DNA from: Aegilops tauschii subsp. strangulata | Taxonomy: Eukaryota; Streptophyta; Magnoliopsida; Poales; Poaceae | Assembly (NCBI RefSeq): GCF_002575655.3 | Contig: NC_053036.3 | Coordinates: forward strand, 642,032,736-642,096,735 | Direction: 5' to 3' | Length of the DNA stretch: 64,000 bases | Part shown: positions 11,740 through 22,700 of the stretch, piece after piece | How the letters are laid out: every line of letters begins with the position of its first letter | Position numbering within the stretch: the first letter of the stretch is position 1 | Notes under the pieces: generated by a model | What the model was told of the DNA's origin: nothing | What the model saw: the letters and a program-made list of their open reading frames with translations, nothing else | Database searches by the model: none | Translations under genes and position numbers: made by a program

Positions 11740-12090
11740 GAATTTACATGCTTGCAGGGCACCAATATATTTGCACAACTCATTCTGTAAATAACATCAA
11801 GCATAAAATCTTCGTCGTTCTCTAAGCTCATGAAGGTTTGCCATTGCGGCAGGCAAGTCAGTAGAAATAATTGTCTGTCCAGAACGCCACGGGGGAGGCT
11901 CCTCGGATTGGAACGATGAAGTCGAGAAGTATCCACAGAGGTGACTGCTGCAACTTGTGCCTGAGCTTCATGGTCGCCATCGTCCCATCCAACCACTCGC
12001 TGCATGTGCCCTGAGCTAAGAACGGGGTCTGAATGCAATATAGCCATGTCAGTCGCCTATCCCTTCTATACCTACGTATTCTAGACCCAT
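11740..12090 (-). pseudogene. Broken copy A of the duplicated short gene
   Basis: Its start ATGGGTCTAGAATACGTAGG (12090, minus strand) is the same as that of the intact paralogue at 17145 apart from one base, but a TGA follows after 13 codons. Beyond it, blocks such as GGAGGCTCCTCGGATTGG and AGGTTTGCCATT (plus strand) still match the paralogue at 16880-17000, in shifted frames. A TATA box (TATAAAAGG, minus strand, 12215-12223) lies about 125 bases upstream, as in the paralogue. It is a pseudogene of an unidentified gene. Confidence 0.5.
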
Positions 12091-13025
12091 TTCTTCAGTT
12101 TTCTTCTAGTATCTCATCTAAACTATGTGGGCGACTCTTGTTTCAATTGTAGTCATCTCATCTAGAGTGGGGATGTGATATCTCCCCTGAAACTGCTCGA
12201 CACAAGGCAATGACCCTTTTATAGTACTAGGAGGAACAAACTTTCACATCATCCTTCTAGGATGCTAATCACACGTCTTGCATTGCAACAATGTTAAATC
12301 GATGAAGCTACCCTCAACATGCCAAATTTCAGTTGAGTTAATTATCATGACGATTGCATGCTTGAAGATGCTCTAATGTCTAAGGGTGTGAATTAGGTAC
12401 ATTGATGTAGTAGATTGTGAAATGCACCTTTCATGGCACAAGTTGTCTTGGTCTCAGAATTTTTTGCACGCATCTTCAAAGAAAACAATATTGTCGTGGG
12501 AGGTGGTTGAACAGACTTTTGGTAGGTATATCACGCCCAAAGTTTGTCCAACCACCAACGCATGTATAAGATGCTTAGCCAGCTCAGATTATGCGACACC
12601 ATGTTGTGTAAGCATGCTCCTCGCACTATTACTCTATTAAGATTCTAAGCTCCATAGATTTGGAGCCTCCTGATGCGCCAAGGGGTGTGCGGTCACTGGG
12701 CTCCGCCTGTAAGGCTGTTAAATTCATGAATATATTTAAAGTTCATGAAGAAAATTGAAGTTTGTCAATTTTTCAAAATTTGTAACTTTATTTCAAACTG
12801 GCACATTTTTTTGAAATCTTTATACATTTTATTAAAATTATGATTTTTTTAATATGCAAAAAATCCAAGTTATTTTTTACCGTGAACATCTTTTGATTTT
12901 GTGAACTTTTTAGATAATAAAAATGATAGCCGACTTTTTATGAGCTAGCAGTCAAGCGAGGGAAAAAAACTAAATGAACGAGTGGAGCACGGAGGCAAGC
13001 TGAGGTAGGGAAGGTTTTGTGGCCG
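11740..13025. repeat. Segmental duplication, copy A
   Basis: This block matches 16850-18305 in the same orientation. The section 12085-12700 is nearly identical to 17340-17970. The match runs on through the AT-rich part (GAAATCTTTATACAT, GAACTTTTTAGA, ATGAGCTAGCAG) to GAGGCAAGCTGAG and the GCCGACCC/GCGACCCG end at about 13025 and 18305. Confidence 0.85.
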
Positions 13026-13417
13026 ACCCATCACTACCGTGGGAATGCCGTGCAGTGGCGGGCGTGCGCCGGTCACTGGTACAAACTCTTTAGTGGCTGG
13101 CAGACGTTGATGCCGGTCACTGACAACTTTGGCATGCAAATAAAAAAATTGCAGCCACCGCAACAATTGTGCTGCCATGGCTGTTTGCATAAAACACATA
13201 TCATAAATTGCAATATGCCATGACATTACACTGATCACAATAAGAAATTACGATACATTGCAGCATATGTTAACCACTAGCTAATTGTTATCAAGGATGA
13301 CTAAATTAGCACCAACTAATTGTTATCATCTTAGCTAGATGGCTACCCAATACATAGTAGTCAAAACACGATCGAGGGTACATCCAGTAGTTAGTACCAA
13401 TCATGACAAGAACTAGG
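13026..13417. other. No gene recognised
   Basis: Mixed sequence after the end of the duplicated block. Short ORFs only; nothing I can name. Confidence 0.4.
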
Positions 13418-13425
13418 ACCTACTC

Positions 13426-13609
13426 CCAGAGATGCTACACTTACGGACATGTGCTACTGACTTATGGTTACGGGCTGAAGTGCAGCTTTGTGGTTGGAGA
13501 TTAGGACGTGAAACGGGGCCACCTGCGGAAATCAGGGGGGCTGAGATTGGGTGAGTCCTCTTCCGTGAAAACAATCCGTAGGAAGCCTCCGTAAGTGTAG
13601 CATTTTTGG
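13426..13609. mobile_element. hAT-type MITE
   Basis: A 184-base element has ends CCAGAGATGCTACACTTACG and, as reverse complement, CCAAAAATGCTACACTTACG. It is flanked by a perfect 8-base target-site duplication ACCTACTC (13418-13425 and 13610-13617). Eight-base duplications are typical of the hAT superfamily. No coding capacity. Confidence 0.85.
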
Positions 13610-13617
13610 ACCTACTC

Positions 13618-14507
13618 CTCTCTTTTAGGGAAAAATTGAAAAGAATAGGAAAACCCCTCTATCTCCATGATGGAGCAGAGAGATCCACTATTCTCCATTT
13701 CTAGCCTGCACTCATTCAATATTTGTCTTCATCCTTCAACTTTTAGGCGTCCATCGGGTAAGCATTCAGTTGAGTATCTATCTTTGAAATTGGTCTTCTC
13801 ATGTCAAATAATTGTAATCTCACCATGCACTTCCATCAACGCATGCACAACAACTCTTGGGATCTTCTGATGAAGAACATAATAGGAACATAGTAAGCAA
13901 TGCAGTTTATTTAAAAAGAATGTATGAAAAAGATGGACTAGTGACATAATAGTAGAAAATCTTACCATGCATTTTCTTCTAATGTTAGTATCGCTCAAAT
14001 TGTGGACTAGTGGCACATATTGTGTAGTATTTCGGTCAGCTCTAGAAGTTCCTTAACCGACTTAACAAAATTAACAAAGGAGAAAAGATAATTCTCCTCC
14101 TCTCAAGTAAGCTTTGAGCCAGTGTCGTAATAGGTTTGGTCTACTATATTCCATGTTTTTCATGGAGACAGAAAATAAGTTGTCAAAATTAAATAAACAA
14201 GTTAAGTTAGTGGTGAATAATAACTATTTTTTAATAAGAAATATAAATTATTTAACAAATTTGTTTAAGAAACTCACACGAAGGAAGAATTGGAATCATG
14301 TCCAGATCCACACAAATGTCTTGATCATATTGAGGAAAGGTGACTGGATCATATTGAGGAACGATGCAAAAAATCGAAGGTTATGCTCATACACACCTCA
14401 AATCCGTAAGCCTTGCAAAATCCTCTCTAATATGCATAAGTAAAAAAATATGTGTGACCTACAAGATTGTAGATCGTAGCCTCCACCTCGGACTTGGTCG
14501 CCTCGAA
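13618..14507. other. No gene recognised
   Basis: AT-rich sequence with short ORFs and no motif or repeat structure that I can identify. Confidence 0.4.
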
Positions 14508-15704
14508 TCATATGATCGCCATTGGTATCTCCTCATCAGCTCCGCCTTCAACGAAGCTTGCTCGCATCTTGTACAAATTGTTCTTGTTCCTCTTTCCCTT
14601 CATCATGAGTTTCTTGTCCTTCTTGAACATCAAGGTCTTCTTGACCCTGTCCACCTTATAGACATAACCATCACCATGAAGTCCACCAAGTGGAATTAAA
14701 TTTCTCCAGACCTTTGGCACACGTCCAACATCCATGAGCACATGTTCAACACCATTTTTAGTCATGATCCTGACATCTCCAATGCCCACAACACACCGAG
14801 GCATATCATCACCTTTAAAAACTACTCTGAAATCACCAAACTTGTAGGATGTGAACCACTCTCTGTTAGGCATCACATGATAAGAGCTCGCTCTATCTAA
14901 TATCCACGCTTCATAGGACCGCTTGCTTGATAGGGTAAGCATGTCACCACACTTTCCGAAGACGCGATGATCCATTACCCTTCTTCCACTCTAGGCACTC
15001 CTTCCTTATGTGACCAAAATTCTTACAATGAAACCATTGTGGCCCCTTCTTTTTCCTCGGTTTATCCTTCTCCTTTCTTCCACCTTGAGTATACCTAGTC
15101 GCCAGGCCAACACCTTGCCTGCTTCCAGCACCTTCGGCGGTACTTTCCCTCTCACGTTGATTGTACGATAACAGTGTTGTTGTAATCTCGCTTGCAACGA
15201 CAATAGTCTTACCATTTGTCAGAGTAGTGGACAAGATTGCATAGGACTGTGGTAACAATGCCAGTAGAAGTAACACCACGTCCTCATCCTCCATTTTAGA
15301 ATCTAGCCAACCTAGGTCCGCTAACACTTGGTTGAAGACATTGATGTGCCTAGTAAGGTCTGCCCCTTCCTGCATCTTCGTTATGAATAACTGGTGTTTC
15401 AGATACAACTTGCTGGACGCAGTCTTATCCAGGAATTGAGTATTCAGCTTGGTCCAGATTCCGTTCGGTGTCGCTCATCCATCACAAGGTACAAGATCTG
15501 GTCACGTAGGCATAACCGTATTGTCCCGGCCGTCCTACTCTTCAGAGACGACGGCCACGGCGATTGGTGCCAGATAACTTTTGTTGCTTGTTTTATGTCG
15601 ACAATATATCTTCCTGGTTCATGTTTCCTGGCGGCTTTGTGATGACACATGTTCCTGGTTTTGTTCATGCCGGTGGTGCCATTTACTTGCTGCGACATGA
15701 ACAA
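14508..15704 (-). pseudogene. Ty1/copia gag-protease relic
   Basis: On the minus strand the order is that of a copia polyprotein. An N-terminal gag remnant (15704-15444) has AGTIRLCLRDQILYLVMDE. A gag continuation (15408-14944) has MYLKHQLFITKMQEGADLTR and a degenerate zinc knuckle, HCKNFGHIRKEC, lacking its first cysteine. A protease and pre-integrase part (14975-14508) has WILDRASSYHVMPNREWFT and YKVDRVKKTLMFKKDKKLM. The protease active site DSA/DTGA has become DRAS. At least two frameshifts join these parts. Integrase and reverse transcriptase are absent and I found no LTR on either side, so it is a fragment. Confidence 0.8.
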
Positions 15705-16570
15705 TGAAGGTATCCTTTTGCCCTATAGCTATATGGTTGTGTGAATTGGCCAACATAGTACCTTGTGGATTTGTCTCTTTTACATATGTAGAATGTCCAT
15801 GCCAAACTGTTGAGAACATATATCAATGCAATTGCAAAGAAGATAGTGAACAACAACAAACATCATAATACATTTGTCCAAAGATTGGAAAACAACACCT
15901 ATAGACTGCAAATGTCACAAGTTTTCTCATTCACACACACATCAAACTCGTTTACAACATAGGGCTCACCATGCACATAAGAATAAAATTCAGAAGAAAA
16001 ACAAAGAGAGCTGCCTTTATTAGTTTTTTATAACTCGTCACAACAAAAATTTATAGGAACTTGCCGATTGAGTCTACCAGTCAACCCTGGTGCCGAGTAG
16101 CAGCGAGCAGAGTGACACACACGGTGCGAGACGTTGGCCGCAACCTGCCTAGTATGCTGGTGGTGCCACGAGTGGAGGGCTGGAGGCCGAGAAGCCTCGC
16201 CGACAATGAGCTGGGCTGCCGATAAACCTGGGCGTTGAAGGTGGGATAGAGCGCCACGAGCAGGAGTTGGGGCCGTTAGAGAGGTTGGGCATTAACCCTA
16301 TGCTACGGTTTGATAACAGCGAACGATGGGCAAAAGGGTGGTGTTGCTACGAGATTCATACATTGCCAGGTGTGTCACACGCTCGAGGTTGTCTCCAGTG
16401 TGACTACCTACGACCTGGTCATACATGATTTTGTTTTCCTGATAGCAAGGCGAGTGCAGCCAAGCGAGCGTTTTCAGCCTGCAGGAGACCACAACCGGGA
16501 GTGCCCTCAGCCCTCTCCCTGTGAGCCCCGCTCGTAACTTGATGATTTTTTTTCATTTTATATTCAGACA
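15705..16570. other. No gene recognised
   Basis: The left part may still belong to the copia relic, but no LTR or primer-binding site was found. The GC-rich stretch near 16090-16290 has no recognisable protein. Confidence 0.4.
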
Positions 16571-16625
16571 CATTTAGATCACTACTTTAGTGATCTAAAC
16601 ACTCTCATATTTCTTTACAGAGGGA
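16571..16625. mobile_element. Stowaway MITE remnant (right half)
   Basis: TTTAGATCACTACTTTAGTG, then ATCTAAACACTCTCATA, ends in TTTACAGAGGGA followed by TA. This matches the inner palindrome and right end of a common wheat Stowaway type whose full end is CAGAGGGAG. The left end is missing. Confidence 0.6.
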
Positions 16626-16749
16626 TAAGTAACATATTTTCCAAATTCATGAATAAAACATGATAAACATCATCCAAAAGTATTAGGAATCTGCGATGAC
16701 TTGGTCTGCCTTCACCATGCGAAGCCATGCGGCTAAGGCTAGGGTGTTA

Positions 16750-17145
16750 TTATGCGTCGATTCTTTTAGCAGTGTGGGTCGGAGTTGTCAGCTTTACATC
16801 CTTACAAGACACACCCCATATCTTTTCAGAACTCTTCCCGTAAGAATCATCAAGGATAAAAGCTTTGGTCATGTATGGTTTCAAAGGTTTGCCATTTTTG
16901 CAAGTCATCCATAAATCTACCAGGTAAAAGTTGTCAATCCGGACAACCATGGTGGAGGCTTCCCTGATTGGAACGATGAGGTCGAGAAGTAAGCAATGGG
17001 GCTGCTGCTCCGACTTGTGTGTCTGCTTCACCATCGCCATCATGCCCTCCAACCGCTTGGTAGATCTGCCTAGAGCTATGAACCGGATCAGCACTATAAC
17101 CATGTCGCGGCCTATCCCTTCTATACCTACATATTCTAGACCCAT
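16750..17145 (-). CDS. Hypothetical protein, intact copy B of the duplicated gene
   Basis: A 131-codon frame starts MGLEYVGIEGIGRDMVIVLI at 17145. Its upstream region, with a TATA box at 17269-17275 about 125 bases before the ATG, is shared with two further copies in the window (12090-12230 and 17345-17490), which supports this start and orientation. The middle part (HCLLLDLIVPIREASTMVVR, then FYLVDLWMTCKNGKPLKPY) looks like ordinary protein but matches no domain I know. It may be a first exon or a truncated gene. Copy A is broken by an early stop. Expression is uncertain. Confidence 0.4.
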   Translation of the reverse strand: MGLEYVGIEGIGRDMVIVLIRFIALGRSTKRLEGMMAMVKQTHKSEQQPHCLLLDLIVPIREASTMVVRIDNFYLVDLWMTCKNGKPLKPYMTKAFILDDSYGKSSEKIWGVSCKDVKLTTPTHTAKRIDA

Positions 17146-18305
17146 TTCTTCAGTTTTCTTCTAGTATCTCATCTAAATTTATTGGTGAATCGTTTCACTT
17201 GTAGTCATCTCATCTACAGTAGGGATTTGATATCTTTCCTGAAACAGCTCAACGTAACACACTGGCGCTTTTATAATACTAGGAGAAACAAACTTTCACA
17301 TCATCCTTGTGGAATGCTCATCTCACGTCCTGCATGCCAAAATTCTAGACCCATTTCTTCAGTTTTCTTCTAGTATCTCATCTAAACTATGTGGGCAACT
17401 CTTGTTTCAATTGTAGTCATCTCATCTAGAGTGGGGATGTGATATCTCCCCTGAAACTGCTCGACACAAGGCAATGACCCTTTTATAGTACTAGGAGGAA
17501 CAAACTTTCACATCATCCTTCTAGGATGCTAATCACACGTCTTGCATTGCAACAATGTTAAATCGATGAAGCTACCCTCAACATGCCAAAATTCAGTTGA
17601 GTTATTATCATGACGGTTGCATGCTTGAAGATGCTCTAACGTCTAATACGGGTGTGAATTAGGTACATTGATGTAGTAGTAGAGTGATCGTGAAATGCAC
17701 CTTTCATGGCACAAGTTGTTTTGCACTCAGAAACTTCTGCATGCATCATGAGAGAAAACAAAATTGTCGTGGGAGGAGGTTGAACTGACTTTTGGCAGGT
17801 TTATCACACCAAAAGTCTGTCAAACCACCACGCACATATAAGATGCTTAGCTAGCTCAGATTAAGAGACACCATGTTGTGCAAGCGTGCTCCTCTGCACT
17901 ATTATCATTCAAGCGTGCTCCTCTGCACAATACTAAGCTACGTAGATTTGGAGCCTCCTGATGCGTCAAGGGATGTGGGTTCACTGGGCCCCACATGTAA
18001 GGGTTTTAAATTCGTGAATATATTAAGTTTGTGAATATTTCTAAAATTTAGAAACTTTATTTCAGATTAACAAAAATCTGAAATCTTTGTATATTTATTA
18101 AAATGATGATTTTTTAATTTGCAAAATTACAAAAATCCAAGGTTTTTTAAAAATTCATGAACATCATTTGATTTAGTGAACTTTTTCAGACAATAAAAAT
18201 GGTAGTTGGATTTTTATGAGCTAGCAGTTTAGCAAGCAATAAAAACTTAACGAGTGAGTGGAGCGGGGAGGCAAGCTGAGCGACCAAAGGCTTTGTGGGC
18301 GACCC
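16850..18305. repeat. Segmental duplication, copy B with an extra promoter copy
   Basis: This is the counterpart of 11740-13025. Here the stretch holding start codon, leader and TATA box occurs twice: once diverged (17085-17335) and once nearly identical to copy A (17340-17970). The second begins abruptly at ATTCTAGACCCATTTCTTC. Confidence 0.8.
17269..17275 (-). promoter_or_regulatory. TATA box of copy B
   Basis: TATAAAA on the minus strand, 125 bases before the ATG at 17145. The same position carries TATAAAAGG in copy A (12215-12223) and in the orphan promoter copy (17479-17487). Confidence 0.5.
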
Positions 18306-18599
18306 GTGTGAACATTATAGCATGAATTCCACAGTTTTAACATGGAATAGTAGCTCCTAAGGTGCTCACACAACAACCATCGGTTGATACCGAGGCGAGG
18401 CCGAAACATAGGGCCGGACGGAGGGGGGGCAGGGCGGCGGCTGCCCCAGGCCCCAAAGAATCAAGGGGCTCCTCCCAGGTACGCACATGTAGTAGGCAGC
18501 AGGCATGGACGGTGTACGTTGCGACGCAGACTCACCTAATAACCAGTCGTTGTCTAGTTTCCTTCTTCCAATTGCTAGTGGCCCAAGGTATATATGTCT
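18306..18599. other. No gene recognised
   Basis: Includes a GC-rich stretch near 18400-18480. Nothing I can assign. Confidence 0.35.
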
Positions 18600-20110
18600 A
18601 CTCACGGGAGGATAGAAATCCAATTGGTTTGCCAGAAGCATGGTAATGACCAAAGAACAAAATATTGTATTCTGTGAATTTATAAGGCATGTGAGATTTC
18701 CATATGGGTATGCCGCTACTTAGCAAAAATGTGTTAGTCCTGATGGATGCAAGCTCCAACCACTGAAAACCCAGGATTGCCATATCCTCCTCCAAAGACT
18801 TATACGAGTGGGTATCCGTGGAATTATGGATAAGGAGATATATGAAGCGGTCGCTGATTTGGGGAATTTTTTTAGAGAATTGTGTTGCAAAACTTTGAAA
18901 CTGGATGTTATGTAAAGACTTAAAGATGAAATCTCAGTTATTCTTTGCAAAGTTGAGTATTTTTTTCCTACGGATTTCTTTGATGTCATGGTGCATCTAG
19001 TTGTTCATTTAGCGGATGAGACAATTCCTATAGGCCTAGTACAGTACGGATGGATGTACCCAATTGAGAGAAGGCTACTTACATTTAAGCGTTATGGGAG
19101 ACACATGGCCAGACCTAAAGGGTATATCGCAGAAGCATATGTTGTTGATGAGTACCTAATATTTTGAAGGTACTTCGATGATGTGGAAACAATATTTAAT
19201 CGGGAGGGCAGAAGTAGAGTGTGATGATCTGCAAACTTTTGATTTGTTAGTTTTCAATCATGGTGTGAATTTACTTGGAGGCTCGAGAAAGACGTATGTT
19301 GGGGTGCTTATGACAAGATGGTTTGGTATGTTCTCAATAATTGCATCCAGGTTCATCCATATCTCCAGTATATGATCTCTTGTACACATGTAAATTTTAT
19401 TTTGGAAGGATCCATTTTTTTAGGCCGGGTGTTTTAACTTACTCTCTTTTGCATTGCTGATTATGCAAGGAGGAATTGCAGCAGGAAGATAGTCATAATG
19501 TTGATGAAAGGCTTGAGAAAGGATTTGCCAGATGGTTTCAGAATCATGTGAGTTCTTTGCCTGTGGAGAAGAGAGAAGAGGCAAGTGATGATCTGATCTC
19601 TATGCTCTAGCATGTGGACCGGCTTCTGGAGTTATATCAGATTCAGCATGTGTTCTTGAGGGTGTCCGGTACCACACAGCAGACCGTGAGAAGAATAATA
19701 AGGCGCAAAAACAGTGGAATCATGGTTGAGGGAACCAATGATAGTGAAGTCAAGGATGAAGAAGAAGAGGAGTTCATTGACTTCTATGGTCAACTGAAAC
19801 AAATCATCAAGTTGCAGTATAACTCTACCCTAGGTGTCAATCCTATCTTATTTCGTTGTGATTAGTTTGGTCTCGATGCCAAAAAGACATGAGTTAAAGA
19901 TAATGGACATTTCAAAAGCATCAATATTGGAGAATGTTGGTATAAAAATGATCCTTTTATTTTGGCAACACAGACAACAAATGTGTTTTATTTACAAGAC
20001 ACAATGTATGGTGGAGATTGCCAAGTTGTGTAGAAATTTCACCATAGATATTTGTGGAGTGTGACCGAAACTTCCATGGATCAAGGCCCAATGGAAGTGG
20101 ACTAACTTAC
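18600..20110 (+). pseudogene. CACTA (En/Spm) transposase relic
   Basis: In shifting frames on the plus strand the parts of a plant TNP2-type transposase follow in order. First is ALSKNV and DCHILLQR-like sequence near 18700-18800, then MDKEIYEAVADLGNFFRELC (about 18825). Next is the DUF4218-like block FFPTDFFDVMVHLVVHLADE and GLVQYGWMYPIERRL (18960-19075), then RYFDDVETIFN (19169). A DUF4216-like end follows (VDERLEKGFARWFQNHVSSL at 19500; VFYLQDTMYGGDW near 20000; TETSMDQGPMEVD near 20065). There are several stops and frameshifts and possibly an unspliced intron near 19400. No CACTA terminal repeat was found close by. Confidence 0.8.
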
Positions 20111-20692
20111 CAGGATGATGATTTGGAAGAAGTTATGGTGAGAGCTAATGAACCGTCTGTGTTGAATATGTTGCATAAAGACCAAGAACACTCTTTGATT
20201 GATCCCACTATAGTAGGAAAACTTGTCAAACAACATAATGAATTAATGGAGGAAAGCGAAGATGATGATGACCATGATGATACTATGATGCAATAGTGTG
20301 GTGACAATGAAGATCAATAGTCACAGTATTCCTGTTGTTGGTGATGATGATTAGTAGTTCCAGGTTTGTGAATTTTATCTTCTGTGTTCACATCTCTCTC
20401 AATTTTATCTCCTATGTTCATTTCTGTGAACTTTCTCTTCTGTGTTCACATCTGTCTGAATGTTATCTCATGTGTTCGTATCTTTGAATTTTATGCCATG
20501 TGTTCATATATGTGAATATTGTTCCAGGTCTTTAATCTTTAGAAGGGACTCAATGGTCTTTAATCTTCTGAAGGGACTCATTGCAAGAATGGTTGTAAGG
20601 AACTTGAAAATATGGTTGTAATTCAAGAATGGTTGTAAGGAACTTGAGAACATGAATGTAATGCCAAAGTTGATGTAAGAAAGGTTTTCAAC
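20111..20692. repeat. Irregular short repeats downstream of the CACTA relic
   Basis: From about 20365 to 20520, phrases like TCTGTGTTCACATCTCTCTC and AATTTTATCTC recur four to five times with changes. Between 20580 and 20660 GAATGGTTGTAAGGAACTTG appears twice. This kind of array is common near the ends of CACTA elements, but the link is inferred. Confidence 0.5.
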
Positions 20693-20941
20693 TCTAGTTT
20701 TGGGAAAATTTCAGCACCAAGCAAAATTACGGAAGTTCAGTGAATTTCAGTGTTTTCGGTTTGCATTTTGGCCAAATGACTGAATTTTTGTTTGAATTCA
20801 ATTAAATGTTTGAATTGTTTTAAAACTATTTGAATTCATGTGCACTAATGAAATTGCCGAATTTTTTTGGCCAATACATAATTATTTCAGCATCTACTAG
20901 AATTACTGAATTTCATCGGAACCTCACTGGAAGTGAAAACC
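20693..20941. mobile_element. MITE-like element, copy 2 (GGTTTTCA ends)
   Basis: Ends GGTTTTCAACTC and GGAAGTGAAAACC with the same body as 10659-10939. It lies within the GAACTTGAGAACATG repeats (20610-20660 and 20947-20985), which continue on both sides, so it appears inserted there. Confidence 0.55.
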
Positions 20942-22074
20942 ATCTCTAAGGTACTTGAGAACATGTCCATAAGAAACTTGAGAACAGGGTTGTAATGCAA
21001 TAATGGAATTTGTTCTTTCCATGGTTGTATCAAACTGGTTTATGTATATTCCTACATCCTATGCTCATGTTTGGTTTGTTTGGAATTTGTTCTTTCCATG
21101 GTTAGATTCTACAGCTTGTGCGGTAAAAAAGAAGAACCCTACAGTTTCATTAGGTTCTACACCATGTATGAAGTTCTTTTTATCATTCTCTTTTTTAGTA
21201 ATTGTAGTAACTTCAAGGCTTTACAAGAGTCCTTAGCATCTGCGTCACATATGTCTTAAGGTGTTTATTAAGTTTTAATAGCTTATGTCTTTGAATAGCT
21301 ATGCTTGGAGACATCGCTGTTTGCCAGAGCCATGGATGCCGCTGTTTTCCGCCATACCAGACCTCAAGTACGTGCTCGCGGTGATCCTATCAGCATCTCC
21401 CCTAGGTCGGGGCGGCCTCGCCTCGGCTCACACTACTTTATTCAATACTTTAAATTCAAATTTATCCAAATTTAAATAAAAAATTCATTAATATGCTCAG
21501 AATGGTTTTCGATATTTATGAAATTTCGGTGCTTTTGAGGGTGAGCGAAAATTTATTGGTTTCAAAAGTCGAAACCTTGGTTTGGCCGCATGCCCATCTC
21601 GCCTTGTTCGCTCTCGTCAGCTCCAGTGTACAGCCGCCATGTTTGCGTACCCGCTGGTGTGCCACCAACTGTTTGCCCGACTGGTTAGGTGATTACCAAA
21701 TGATGCTAACCAACATTGCCAATAGAGGCGGGCATGTAGGCCCTGCAGCTTAATCCAAATACTAAAGAGTTCCCTAAGTAACTAAAAAGTTGCGATGTGT
21801 GAGGCCGCATCCTTTAAATGATATTTAAACTTCCAAGATCGTAATAAATTCATATGAACTCGAAAAATTATGATTAATGTATCAAATTGTTCATAAAATA
21901 GTATTTTTTTTCATGTCACAATAACTTGAATATAATGTTTACTAATAATAATTAATTATTGGAGCCATGAGAGAGGATACAACTGGTGCATTTAACTTCA
22001 ATTAATGTTATTTTTTGGTTATATAAGGTCAGTTTTGCAAAACCATATGCCATACCAAATCTTGGTTTGCTCTC
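20942..22074. other. No gene; small duplication and relic repeat
   Basis: The 22-base phrase GGAATTTGTTCTTTCCATGG TT occurs at 21005-21026 and 21082-21103. At 21500-21590 a further fragment with TTTCGGTGCTTTTGAGG and TCGAAACCTTGG may be a third, degenerate relative of the GGTTTTCA element. No gene is recognised. Confidence 0.4.
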
Positions 22075-22700
22075 TTTTTTGCGAGAGAAATTTTTGATAT
22101 ATTCATAATCCGTCATGATAGTACAAAGAATACTAGAGGTAATAAAAAATTACAGCCATGTCCATGGATCACCTAGCGAGAACTACAAGCACTGGAGCGA
22201 GCCGAAGGCACGCTACCGTCATGGCCCCTTCCTCACCGGAGCCGAGAAAACCTTATATTATAGTAGACAATTGGGAATTCATCCTGCTAAGGCCCTAAAG
22301 AACCAATGCACAAGAGCAGCAACCATCGGCAATGAAGAGAGTCATAGATTGGAAAGATAAAGCATGTAACCACACGAATGAAGACGAAAGAAACTAGATC
22401 GAAATAGATCCACTGAAGACCAGCAGCGACCGAATCCTGCGAGATCTGACGGAGACACGCCTCCACACACCCTCCTACGATGGTAGGTGCACAAGCGGGA
22501 TGGGGATTGCACGTGGGAGACCTTTTCCTACTAAGGACATCACCACCGCCACACAACCCCAACCAGGATGCTGAACCTAACAAAAACGAGATCGGGGTAC
22601 AACCCCATAGGCGGGAGGCCGAGATCCTCTGTATCTCCACGGCCGAAAGGAAATGGGGGAGGAAGACGACTTTTTCTTGAGGAGGAAAGACAAGCACGTA
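22075..22700 (-). repeat. Possible non-LTR retroelement fragment
   Basis: This is a coherent non-coding block (CACTGGAGCGAGCCGAAGGC; ACGGAGACACGCCTCCACAC; AACCCTAACAAAAACG-like text near 22575) that looks like a repetitive Triticeae sequence. The T-rich left edge (CTCTTTTTTGCGAGAGAA) would be the poly-A tail of a minus-strand LINE or SINE. I found no target-site duplication, so the class is a guess. Confidence 0.35.

Noticed and set aside
20054..20296. An 80-codon ORF with acidic end as a small gene
   Set aside because: It continues directly from the end of the CACTA transposase relic and is probably its C-terminus in a shifted frame.
22287..22697. A 136-codon minus-strand ORF and overlapping frames
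   Set aside because: Several frames are open on both strands in a block that looks repetitive and non-coding; no domain is visible.
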